10,393 nt of DNA. Source: an uncultured Curtobacterium sp. (GTDB lineage Bacteria > Actinomycetota > Actinomycetes > Actinomycetales > Microbacteriaceae). The stretch covers positions 1 through 10,393 of the forward strand of contig CAJYIG010000014.1 of assembly GCA_913774725.1 (NCBI GenBank), written 5' to 3'. Of the stretch, positions 1 through 5,291 are shown one piece after another (within the stretch, counting starts at the first letter, position 1; every line of letters begins with the position of its first letter). The notes beneath the pieces were generated by a model, which did no database searches, was not told the origin of the DNA, and saw only the letters and a program-made list of their open reading frames with translations. Position numbers and translations under genes: made by a program.

Positions 1-1
1 C

Positions 2-568
2 GGCGGCAAGGCCATGGCGTCGACCGACTTCGGCGCGGCGGGCAACAACCTGTTCGTCGACGGCGGCAAGTCGGCCGGTCAGTGCTACATGATGCGCCAG
101 GGCACGTTCATCACGGGCAACTTCCCGCAGACGATCCAGGAGCAGATCGCGAAGGGCGACACGACGAACGTGAACGCCTTCCCGCTTCCGACCCCGGAGG
201 GCGCAGCGACGTCCGGCACGCTCGGCGGTGGTGACCTGGTCGCCGCGTTCAAGAAGGACGACGACACCAAGAAGGTCGTGGACTACCTGGTCGGCAAGGA
301 GTTCGGCACGAACGGCTACGCCAAGAACTGGTCCGCCGCGCTCTCGCCGCACAACGACTTCCCGGCCTCGGAGTACACCAGCCCGTTCCAGAAGGTCGCC
401 CAGCAGGCCGTGAAGGACTCGAAGGTCTTCGGCTTCGACGCCTCCGACCAGATGCCCGGTGCCGTGGGTGCCGGGACCGAGTGGACGAACCTGACAGCCT
501 GGACGGCGGGACAGCAGTCCCTCGACCAGACCCTCAAGGCCATCGACGACTCCTGGCCGTCCCATTAA
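2..568 (+). CDS. Sugar ABC transporter solute-binding protein, C-terminal part (5' end outside window)
   Basis: Partial gene: the frame is open from the first bases of the window and ends at TAA 566-568, giving the last 188 residues of a protein that normally has about 400-450. The N-terminal lobe and lipoprotein signal lie upstream. The visible part resembles the C-terminal half of family 1 sugar-binding proteins: a CYMMRQG segment near visible residues 28-34, a GGGDLVAAF segment near residue 76, an SPHNDF segment, and a Trp-rich C-terminus ending SWPSH. The CYMMRQ region recalls alpha-glucoside (AglE-type) binding proteins; this is recall-based inference. Its role would be to capture an oligosaccharide outside the membrane and deliver it to the two permeases encoded just downstream. 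The following GH32 gene suggests sucrose or fructo-oligosaccharide as ligand. An internal ATG at position 14 is not the true start. Family assignment is firm, ligand is not. Confidence 0.88.
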   Translation, partial: GGKAMASTDFGAAGNNLFVDGGKSAGQCYMMRQGTFITGNFPQTIQEQIAKGDTTNVNAFPLPTPEGAATSGTLGGGDLVAAFKKDDDTKKVVDYLVGKEFGTNGYAKNWSAALSPHNDFPASEYTSPFQKVAQQAVKDSKVFGFDASDQMPGAVGAGTEWTNLTAWTAGQQSLDQTLKAIDDSWPSH

Positions 569-578
569 CCCCCCCCCC
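569..578. repeat. C10 homopolymer directly after the binding-protein stop codon
   Basis: Ten consecutive C residues start at the base after TAA 566-568, followed by T and four more C. The tract lies outside any coding frame. It could be a genuine slippage-prone tract or an inaccurately called homopolymer. Confidence 0.7.
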
Positions 579-581
579 TCC

Positions 582-612
582 CCGTGGCGGGGCCCCCCGG
601 GCACCGCCACGG
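582..612 (+). terminator. Intercistronic hairpin between binding-protein and permease genes
   Basis: Inverted repeat with 9-bp perfect arms, CCGTGGCGG (582-590) and CCGCCACGG (604-612), and a 13-nt C-rich loop. No U-tract follows. It starts 14 bp after the binding-protein stop and ends 58 bp before the permease start. In sugar ABC operons, hairpins here are commonly thought to protect the 3' end of the binding-protein mRNA or partly terminate, so that more binding protein than permease is made. That role is inferred here; the stem itself is seen directly. Confidence 0.55.
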
Positions 613-657
613 CCCTCGGCGCCTGCACGCCGCGACAGCACACCCCGACAACGAAGT

Positions 658-664
658 GAGGTGA
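658..664 (+). promoter_or_regulatory. Ribosome binding site for first permease
   Basis: GAGGTGA ends 6 nt before the GTG at 671. It supports that GTG as the real start of the permease gene. Confidence 0.7.
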
Positions 665-670
665 CCCCTC

Positions 671-1663
671 GTGCAGCAAGTCCTCAGCGTCCTCGTCTCC
701 GTCATCGGCGGACTGGCCGTCTCGTTCCTGATCTACCTCGGGCTCAACTTCCTGGTCTCGAAGACGCACGGCAAGTGGCACGGTCGCCTGCTGCCCTACG
801 TGTTCATCGGCCCGGTCCTGCTCCTCCTGCTCGTCTTCCTGGTCGTCCCGACGGTGCAGACCGTCATCCAGAGCCTGCAGAAGACCGACCAGTACGGGTT
901 GACGTCCTTCGGTGGGCTCGACAACTACGTGTCGCTCTTCTCGACGCCGTCGTTCCTGTCGACCCTGCTCAACAACCTGCTGTGGATCATCGTCGTCCCC
1001 GCGGTGGTGGTCGTGATCGGCCTGCTCGTGGCCACCCTGGCGGACCGCCTCGGCCCGAAGCGCGAGAAGACCTTCAAGTCCCTGATCTTCCTGCCGATGT
1101 CGGTGAGCTTCATCGCCGCCGCGTCGATGTGGTCGTTCGTGTACGCGTACAACGCCCCGGGCCAGCCGCAGGTCGGCCTGCTCAACGGCATCTGGACCGC
1201 GATCACGCACCAGAACCCGATCCCGTGGCTGCAGAACGACTTCCTGCGCATGAACAGCTTCCTGCTCATGGCGGTCGTGATCTGGCTCAACGCCGGCTAC
1301 GCGATGGTCCTGCTGTCCGCGGCGATCAAGGCCGTGCCCGAGGAGACGATCGAGGCGGCACGCATCGACGGCGCGAGCGAGCGCCAGGCGTTCTTCCGGG
1401 TGATCGCGCCCCAGATCCGCACGACGATCATCGCCGTCGGCATCACGGTGCTCATCACGGTGATGAAGATCTTCGACATCGTCTTCGCGATGACCAACGG
1501 GCAGTTCGACACGAACGTGCTCGGCGTCGAGTTCTACTCCCAGTTCTTCGCGTTCAACAACCCCGGGAAGGCGTCCGCCGTGGTCGTCATCCTCATCCTC
1601 GCCGTGGTGCCGGTCATCGTGTACCAGGTGCGGACCTACCGTGAACAGGAGGCCCTCCGATGA
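671..1663 (+). CDS. Sugar ABC transporter permease, MalF/AglF type
   Basis: 330-residue inner-membrane protein of the binding-protein-dependent transport family. It forms the translocation channel together with the second permease. The start is GTG at 671, preceded by a good ribosome binding site. Hydrophobic segments are visible near residues 4-29 (an extra N-terminal helix), 40-65, 95-121, 136-158, 195-221, 236-260 and 300-322. The cytoplasmic EAA loop that contacts the ATPase is clear: EAARIDGAS begins at residue 228, with the conserved Gly at 234, followed by an I-A-P step a short way on. The stop TGA (1661-1663) overlaps the ATG of the next permease by 4 bp, so translation is probably coupled. 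The extra N-terminal helix and overall look are closer to alpha-glucoside (AglF-like) permeases than to E. coli MalF, but substrate cannot be read from the sequence. Confidence 0.93.
   Translation: MQQVLSVLVSVIGGLAVSFLIYLGLNFLVSKTHGKWHGRLLPYVFIGPVLLLLLVFLVVPTVQTVIQSLQKTDQYGLTSFGGLDNYVSLFSTPSFLSTLLNNLLWIIVVPAVVVVIGLLVATLADRLGPKREKTFKSLIFLPMSVSFIAAASMWSFVYAYNAPGQPQVGLLNGIWTAITHQNPIPWLQNDFLRMNSFLLMAVVIWLNAGYAMVLLSAAIKAVPEETIEAARIDGASERQAFFRVIAPQIRTTIIAVGITVLITVMKIFDIVFAMTNGQFDTNVLGVEFYSQFFAFNNPGKASAVVVILILAVVPVIVYQVRTYREQEALR
1647..1652 (+). promoter_or_regulatory. Strong ribosome binding site for second permease
   Basis: A perfect AGGAGG lies inside the 3' end of the first permease gene, 7 nt before ATG 1660. 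It fixes the start of the second permease at the ATGA overlap. Confidence 0.85.
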
Positions 1664-2604
1664 CCGAGATCGTCCCGGTTGCCGGCGCACCGAAGCTCGT
1701 CGCGACGAAGCGCGAGCGGGTCACGAAGACCAGCGCCGAGCAGCGTCCCCGTGTCCTGCTCAGCATCGTGATGGGCATCATCGCGGTGCTCTGGATGGTG
1801 CCCGCGATCGGCCTGCTCGTCACGAGCTTCCGCACCACGACCGCCGCCCAGAGCACCGGGTGGTGGACCGTCTTCGGCAACCTGTTCGGCACCGAGTGGA
1901 CCCTCGACAACTACTCGAACGCCCTGACCGGGGCGACCTCCGGCACCGGGCAGAGCCTGGCGGCCGAGTTCCTGAACAGCGTCGCGGTCGCGGTGCCGGC
2001 CACGATCCTGCCGCTGATGATCTCGGCGTTCGCGGCCTACGCGTTCACGTTCCTGCAGTTCCGGTTCAAGGAGTTCTACTTCGCGGTCATCGTCGGCCTG
2101 CTCGTGGTGCCGGTGCAGATCTCGCTCATCCCGGTCCTGCAGCTCTACAAGTCGATCACGGAGGCGACCGGACTGCAGATCACCGGGACCTTCCCCGCGG
2201 CCTGGATCGTGCACTCGGCGTTCGCGCTGCCGCTGTGCATCTACATCCTGCGGAACTACATGTCGACGCTGCCGGTCGCGCTGATCGAGGCAGCCCGCGT
2301 CGACGGGGCGTCGCACTTCCAGATCTTCTGGCGGCTCGCGGTCCCGATGTCCGTGCCGGCCCTGGCGTCGTTCGCGATCTTCCAGTTCCTCTGGGTGTGG
2401 AACGACTACCTCGTGGCGTACATCTTCATCGGCAACACGAACCCCGTGCTGCAGCAGGGGCTGCTCGGCCTGCTGGGACAGTACGGATCGGGCTGGAACC
2501 TGGTCGCGGCCGGGTCGTTCATCGTGCTGATCGTGCCCCTCGTGGTGTTCCTGTCGCTCCAGCGCTTCTTCGTCCGCGGCCTGACCGCCGGGTCCGTCAA
2601 GTGA
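1660..2604 (+). CDS. Sugar ABC transporter permease, MalG/AglG type
   Basis: 314-residue inner-membrane partner of the preceding permease. A hydrophilic N-terminus of about 27 residues is followed by six hydrophobic segments near residues 29-53, 104-129, 140-163, 183-204, 229-251 and 286-306. The EAA loop is present: EAARVDGAS begins at residue 210, with the conserved Gly at 216, followed by the usual R-L-A-V-P step. A VWNDYLVA segment around residue 247 and the ending FVRGLTAGSVK are typical of MalG-type permeases. The start ATG overlaps the upstream stop (ATGA) and follows a perfect AGGAGG. The gene's own TGA overlaps the GTG of the GH32 gene (GTGA). The family is certain. AglG-like affiliation and a sucrose or fructo-oligosaccharide substrate are inferred from neighbours. 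Confidence 0.94.
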   Translation: MTEIVPVAGAPKLVATKRERVTKTSAEQRPRVLLSIVMGIIAVLWMVPAIGLLVTSFRTTTAAQSTGWWTVFGNLFGTEWTLDNYSNALTGATSGTGQSLAAEFLNSVAVAVPATILPLMISAFAAYAFTFLQFRFKEFYFAVIVGLLVVPVQISLIPVLQLYKSITEATGLQITGTFPAAWIVHSAFALPLCIYILRNYMSTLPVALIEAARVDGASHFQIFWRLAVPMSVPALASFAIFQFLWVWNDYLVAYIFIGNTNPVLQQGLLGLLGQYGSGWNLVAAGSFIVLIVPLVVFLSLQRFFVRGLTAGSVK

Positions 2605-4160
2605 GCACGGTGGCGGAGGCCGAGCACACGGAGTCGGCAGCGGACGGCGCCACGATCCGCCGTCCCCGGTGGCACTTCACACCCGCCCGGAACTGGATGA
2701 ACGACCCGAACGGGCTCGTCCGTCACGACGGCCGGTGGCACCTGTACTTCCAGCACAACCCGAACGGCATCGACCACGGCACGGTCGGCTGGGGGCACGC
2801 GTCGAGCACCGACCTGCTGACCTGGACCGAGCACGAGGTCGCGCTCGAGGCCGACGACGACGGCCAGGTGTTCTCGGGCTCCGTCGTCCTCGATGCGGAG
2901 GACACGAGCGGACTCGGGTCGGCCGGGCACCCGCCCCTGGTCGCGATCTGGACCCAGGCGGCCGAGACCGAGCAGTCACAGGCCCTGGCGTCCAGCACGG
3001 ACGGCGGGTACCGGTGGCGGAAGCACCCGGGCAACCCGGTGCTGCGTCGCGGGTCCGCCGACTTCCGCGACCCGAAGGTGTTCCGGTACGAGGGCGCCGA
3101 CGGTCCCTGCTGGATCATGGTCGCGGTCGAGGCGCAGGACCGCCAGGTGCTCGTGCACCGCTCGACCGACCTGCGCTCGTGGACGCTCGTGTCGACCTAC
3201 GGCCCGGCAGGCCCGGTCGGTGGGGTGTGGGAGTGCCCGGACCTGTTCCCGCTGACCGTCGACGGCGACCCGGACCGCGTGGTCTGGGTGCTGCTGATCA
3301 GCCTCAACCCCGGCGGAGTCGCGGGTGGTTCCGGCACGCACGTCGTGCTCGGGCAGTTCGACGGCGAGCGGTTCGTCCCCGAGGAGCCGCTGCCGGCCGA
3401 GACCCGGCTGTCGGACGGCTCGTGGCGGCAGCAGACCACCGAGGAGCTCGCGACGTACCGGTGGCTCGACCACGGTCCGGACGCGTACGCCGGCGTCACC
3501 TTCTCGGGCACCGAGGGCCCGGACCGGATCCTCGTCGCCTGGATGGGCAACTGGGACTACGCGAAGGAGCTGCCGACCCGGCCGTGGCGCGGCGCGATGA
3601 CGGCCGCGCGGGTCCTCGGGCTCACCGAGCGGGGCGGGCGGCTCGAGCTGGTGCAGCGGATCGTCGGGCCGGACGGCGCTGCGGAGACGGTGCTCCGACG
3701 AGCGAGCGACGCGGCCAGCGAGCACGACCTGCCCGGCGTGGTCCGTGTCGAGGTCGCGATCACGCTGCGCGCGGCGGAGGGGACGGTGCGGCTCGACGTC
3801 GACGACGCCGACGGCCGCCGACGGCTCGGGCTCCGGTACGACGCCGCGGGCGCCTCGCTCCGACTCGACCGGCCCGCCGCTGACGGGCTCCCCGCGGCGT
3901 TCGAGCGGCACGTCGCCGCGACGGTCCGACCCGACGGCGACCGCGTGGCGCTCACCCTCTGGTTCGACGAGTCCTCGGTCGAGGTCTCGTCCGGCGGCGG
4001 GACCGGCTCGATGACGGCGCTGCTCGCCGGGTCGGCGACCGACGGCAGGCGCCGCCTGCTGGTGGACCCCGGCCCGCACGCGGTCGCCGTGACGGCGTCG
4101 GTCGGACCCGACGACACGGCGCCGGTGGAGCATCCAGCGGCCGGGTCGACGGCCGACTGA
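2601..4160 (+). CDS. GH32 beta-fructosidase, cytoplasmic (sucrose / fructo-oligosaccharide hydrolase)
   Basis: 519-residue glycoside hydrolase family 32 enzyme, which releases terminal beta-D-fructose from sucrose, fructo-oligosaccharides, inulin or levan. All three family signatures are visible: WMNDPNG (residues 32-38, nucleophile Asp35), FRDPK (155-159, transition-state stabiliser Asp157) and WECPD (210-214, acid/base Glu211). An FSGS motif, a WMGNWDY segment and an RPWRGAM segment complete the five-bladed propeller; residues from about 350 on form the C-terminal beta-sandwich. There is no signal peptide, so it should act on imported sugar. The start is GTG 2601, overlapping the permease stop; an in-frame GTG at 2610 is an alternative. 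No clear Shine-Dalgarno sequence precedes 2601, which fits translational coupling. Exact substrate is open: the YRWLDHGPDAYAGVTFSG stretch resembles exo-levanases/inulinases, while the operon could equally serve sucrose. Confidence 0.95.
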   Translation: MSTVAEAEHTESAADGATIRRPRWHFTPARNWMNDPNGLVRHDGRWHLYFQHNPNGIDHGTVGWGHASSTDLLTWTEHEVALEADDDGQVFSGSVVLDAEDTSGLGSAGHPPLVAIWTQAAETEQSQALASSTDGGYRWRKHPGNPVLRRGSADFRDPKVFRYEGADGPCWIMVAVEAQDRQVLVHRSTDLRSWTLVSTYGPAGPVGGVWECPDLFPLTVDGDPDRVVWVLLISLNPGGVAGGSGTHVVLGQFDGERFVPEEPLPAETRLSDGSWRQQTTEELATYRWLDHGPDAYAGVTFSGTEGPDRILVAWMGNWDYAKELPTRPWRGAMTAARVLGLTERGGRLELVQRIVGPDGAAETVLRRASDAASEHDLPGVVRVEVAITLRAAEGTVRLDVDDADGRRRLGLRYDAAGASLRLDRPAADGLPAAFERHVAATVRPDGDRVALTLWFDESSVEVSSGGGTGSMTALLAGSATDGRRRLLVDPGPHAVAVTASVGPDDTAPVEHPAAGSTAD

Positions 4161-4168
4161 GGCGACCC

Positions 4169-4222
4169 GACGACGGACGGGAGGCCCGTGGCGGCGCCGC
4201 CACGGGCCTCCCGTCCGTCGTC
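4169..4222. terminator. Perfect 54-bp palindrome, bidirectional terminator
   Basis: Bases 4169-4195 are the exact reverse complement of 4196-4222: two 27-nt arms with no mismatch and no spacer, centred on GCGGC|GCCGC. It lies between the TGA of the GH32 gene (4160) and the TGA of the opposite-strand transporter gene (4231), leaving 8 bp on each side. The position between convergent genes and the symmetric stem make a bidirectional intrinsic terminator the best reading. There is no U-tract on either strand, which is common for actinobacterial terminators. Confidence 0.85.
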
Positions 4223-4230
4223 CGTGCCGG

Positions 4231-5088
4231 TCAGCGCGTGGTGCCCCGCTCCTGCTCGTCGGCCCCTCGGTCCGGTGCGTCCGGCGCCTCGCGCCGCCGC
4301 CCGCGCAGCAGGTCCGCCGACCGGATGATCCGCAGCGAGGTCACGAGCACGACCCCGCCGAGGACGTTGAACAGGAGCACGTAGCCGAACCAGGCGGCCC
4401 ACTGGCCGTAGGTGATCGCCGCACCGGCCTGGATCGCGCCGAAGACCAGCAGCGAGTCCAGGATCGAGTGGAAGAGTTGCAGACCGGCCAGCAGGAACCC
4501 GCCGGCGACTGCCGCGACGAGCTTCGCCGGGTCCGAGCTGGTGCCCTGCTGCATCCGCGTCACCAGGGTGATGGTGCTGCCACCGAGCACGGCGAGCACC
4601 GCGGTCTGCAGCCCGAAGGGCGCGTCGACGTAGTGCCGGGCGGACTCCTCGAGCACCGTGTGCCACTGCGGGAACGCCTGTACGACGAGCCACATCACGA
4701 CCCAGCCGCCGGCGAGGTTGCTGACCAGCGTGCCGAGCCAGAGCCGGACGAGCTGCCGGACCGTGCCCTCGCGGGCGACGAGCGCAACGATCGGCATGAG
4801 GAAGTTCTCCGTGAAGAGCTCGCTGTGCGCCAGGTACAGCGCCACGAGCCCGATGCTGAAGGCGATGCCCGCGAGCAGGTGGCTGTCGGTCTCGTGCAGC
4901 ACGGCGAGGTAGCCCATCACGCCGAGACCGATCTCCAGGCCGCCGGCGAAGCCCGTCGCCAGGACGACCCGGGTCGTGCGCTGCAGCCGTTCGGCGCCCT
5001 CGTCGACCACCGCGTCGAAGGACTCCTCGATCTCGTCCTCGACCGGGGCGTCGCTGTCGCCGACCTCGCGGCGTCGTTCGTCCGTCAC
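4231..5088 (-). CDS. Formate/nitrite transporter (FNT) family protein, YfdC-like
   Basis: 285-residue membrane protein of the FNT family, pentameric channels for small monovalent anions such as formate or nitrite. A charged N-terminus (about 40 residues, rich in Asp/Glu) precedes six hydrophobic segments near residues 40-64, 71-105, 117-140, 158-178, 190-223 and 232-255. The second carries FTENF (about 92-96), corresponding to the helix-breaking FTGN-type motif. The fifth carries FHSIL with the central pore His near residue 207. The acidic N-terminus and FTEN variant fit the divergent YfdC-like branch, whose substrate is not well established. Start is uncertain: GTG 5088 is chosen because the upstream extension looks non-coding, but ATG 5136 and GTG 5166 are in frame. 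It converges on the GH32 gene and diverges from the GH81 gene; no functional link to either is evident. Confidence 0.85.
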   Translation of the reverse strand: MTDERRREVGDSDAPVEDEIEESFDAVVDEGAERLQRTTRVVLATGFAGGLEIGLGVMGYLAVLHETDSHLLAGIAFSIGLVALYLAHSELFTENFLMPIVALVAREGTVRQLVRLWLGTLVSNLAGGWVVMWLVVQAFPQWHTVLEESARHYVDAPFGLQTAVLAVLGGSTITLVTRMQQGTSSDPAKLVAAVAGGFLLAGLQLFHSILDSLLVFGAIQAGAAITYGQWAAWFGYVLLFNVLGGVVLVTSLRIIRSADLLRGRRREAPDAPDRGADEQERGTTR

Positions 5089-5095
5089 CGGTCCG

Positions 5096-5101
5096 ACCGT
5101 A
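5096..5101 (-). promoter_or_regulatory. Possible -10 element for the FNT gene (leaderless)
   Basis: On the minus strand TACGGT fits the TANNNT pattern of an actinobacterial -10 box and ends 7 nt before GTG 5088. Transcription would then begin at or very near the start codon, giving a leaderless mRNA, which would explain the lack of a good ribosome binding site. No convincing -35 box was seen. Confidence 0.3.
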
Positions 5102-5230
5102 GCCCCGCCGGACCCGGGCGGCGGCAGGGTGCGCATCCGGGCTCGGCACCCGCGGACGGAGGCCACGCACCACCACGCTTCCGGGACGGATCCTCACTTC
5201 TGCTGACGTCGAGGTCGAGGCGGCCGACAG

Positions 5231-5253
5231 GGGTCCGTGCGACCCGACGCACG
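5231..5253. promoter_or_regulatory. Small overlapping inverted repeats upstream of the GH81 gene
   Basis: Two mutually exclusive small stems share bases: GGGTC/GACCC (5231-5235 with 5241-5245) and CGTGCG/CGCACG (5236-5241 with 5248-5253). They lie 39-61 bp before the GTG start. They could form an operator or a leader structure, but short stems are frequent by chance at this GC content. No recognisable promoter was found in the rest of the 5089-5291 region. Confidence 0.2.
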
Positions 5254-5276
5254 CACCGCCGCCGAACCTCCGCCCC

Positions 5277-5283
5277 GGAAGGG
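5277..5283 (+). promoter_or_regulatory. Ribosome binding site for the GH81 gene
   Basis: GGAAGGG ends 8 nt before GTG 5292. Together with the signal peptide that begins at that codon, it fixes the start. Confidence 0.6.
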
Positions 5284-5291
5284 ACCCCTCC

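Noticed and set aside
569..670. LacI-type operator in the gap before the first permease
   Set aside because: No palindrome of the CGCTTTC/GAAAGCG kind is present; the only symmetry is the GC-rich hairpin.
481..1644. 387-codon plus-strand open frame over the binding-protein end and first permease
   Set aside because: Arg/Pro-rich shadow; it contradicts the clear membrane protein in frame at 671-1663.
1641..2600. In-frame open stretch upstream of the GH32 gene that would extend it by 320 residues
   Set aside because: It lies entirely over the second permease gene in another frame, its translation is Arg/Pro/Asp-rich without GH32 character, and family homology starts only at about residue 24 after GTG 2601.
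5127..5151. GGGTGC/GCACCC inverted repeat upstream of the FNT gene as an operator
   Set aside because: Only 6-bp arms with a 13-nt loop in very GC-rich DNA; expected by chance and not placed convincingly relative to a promoter.
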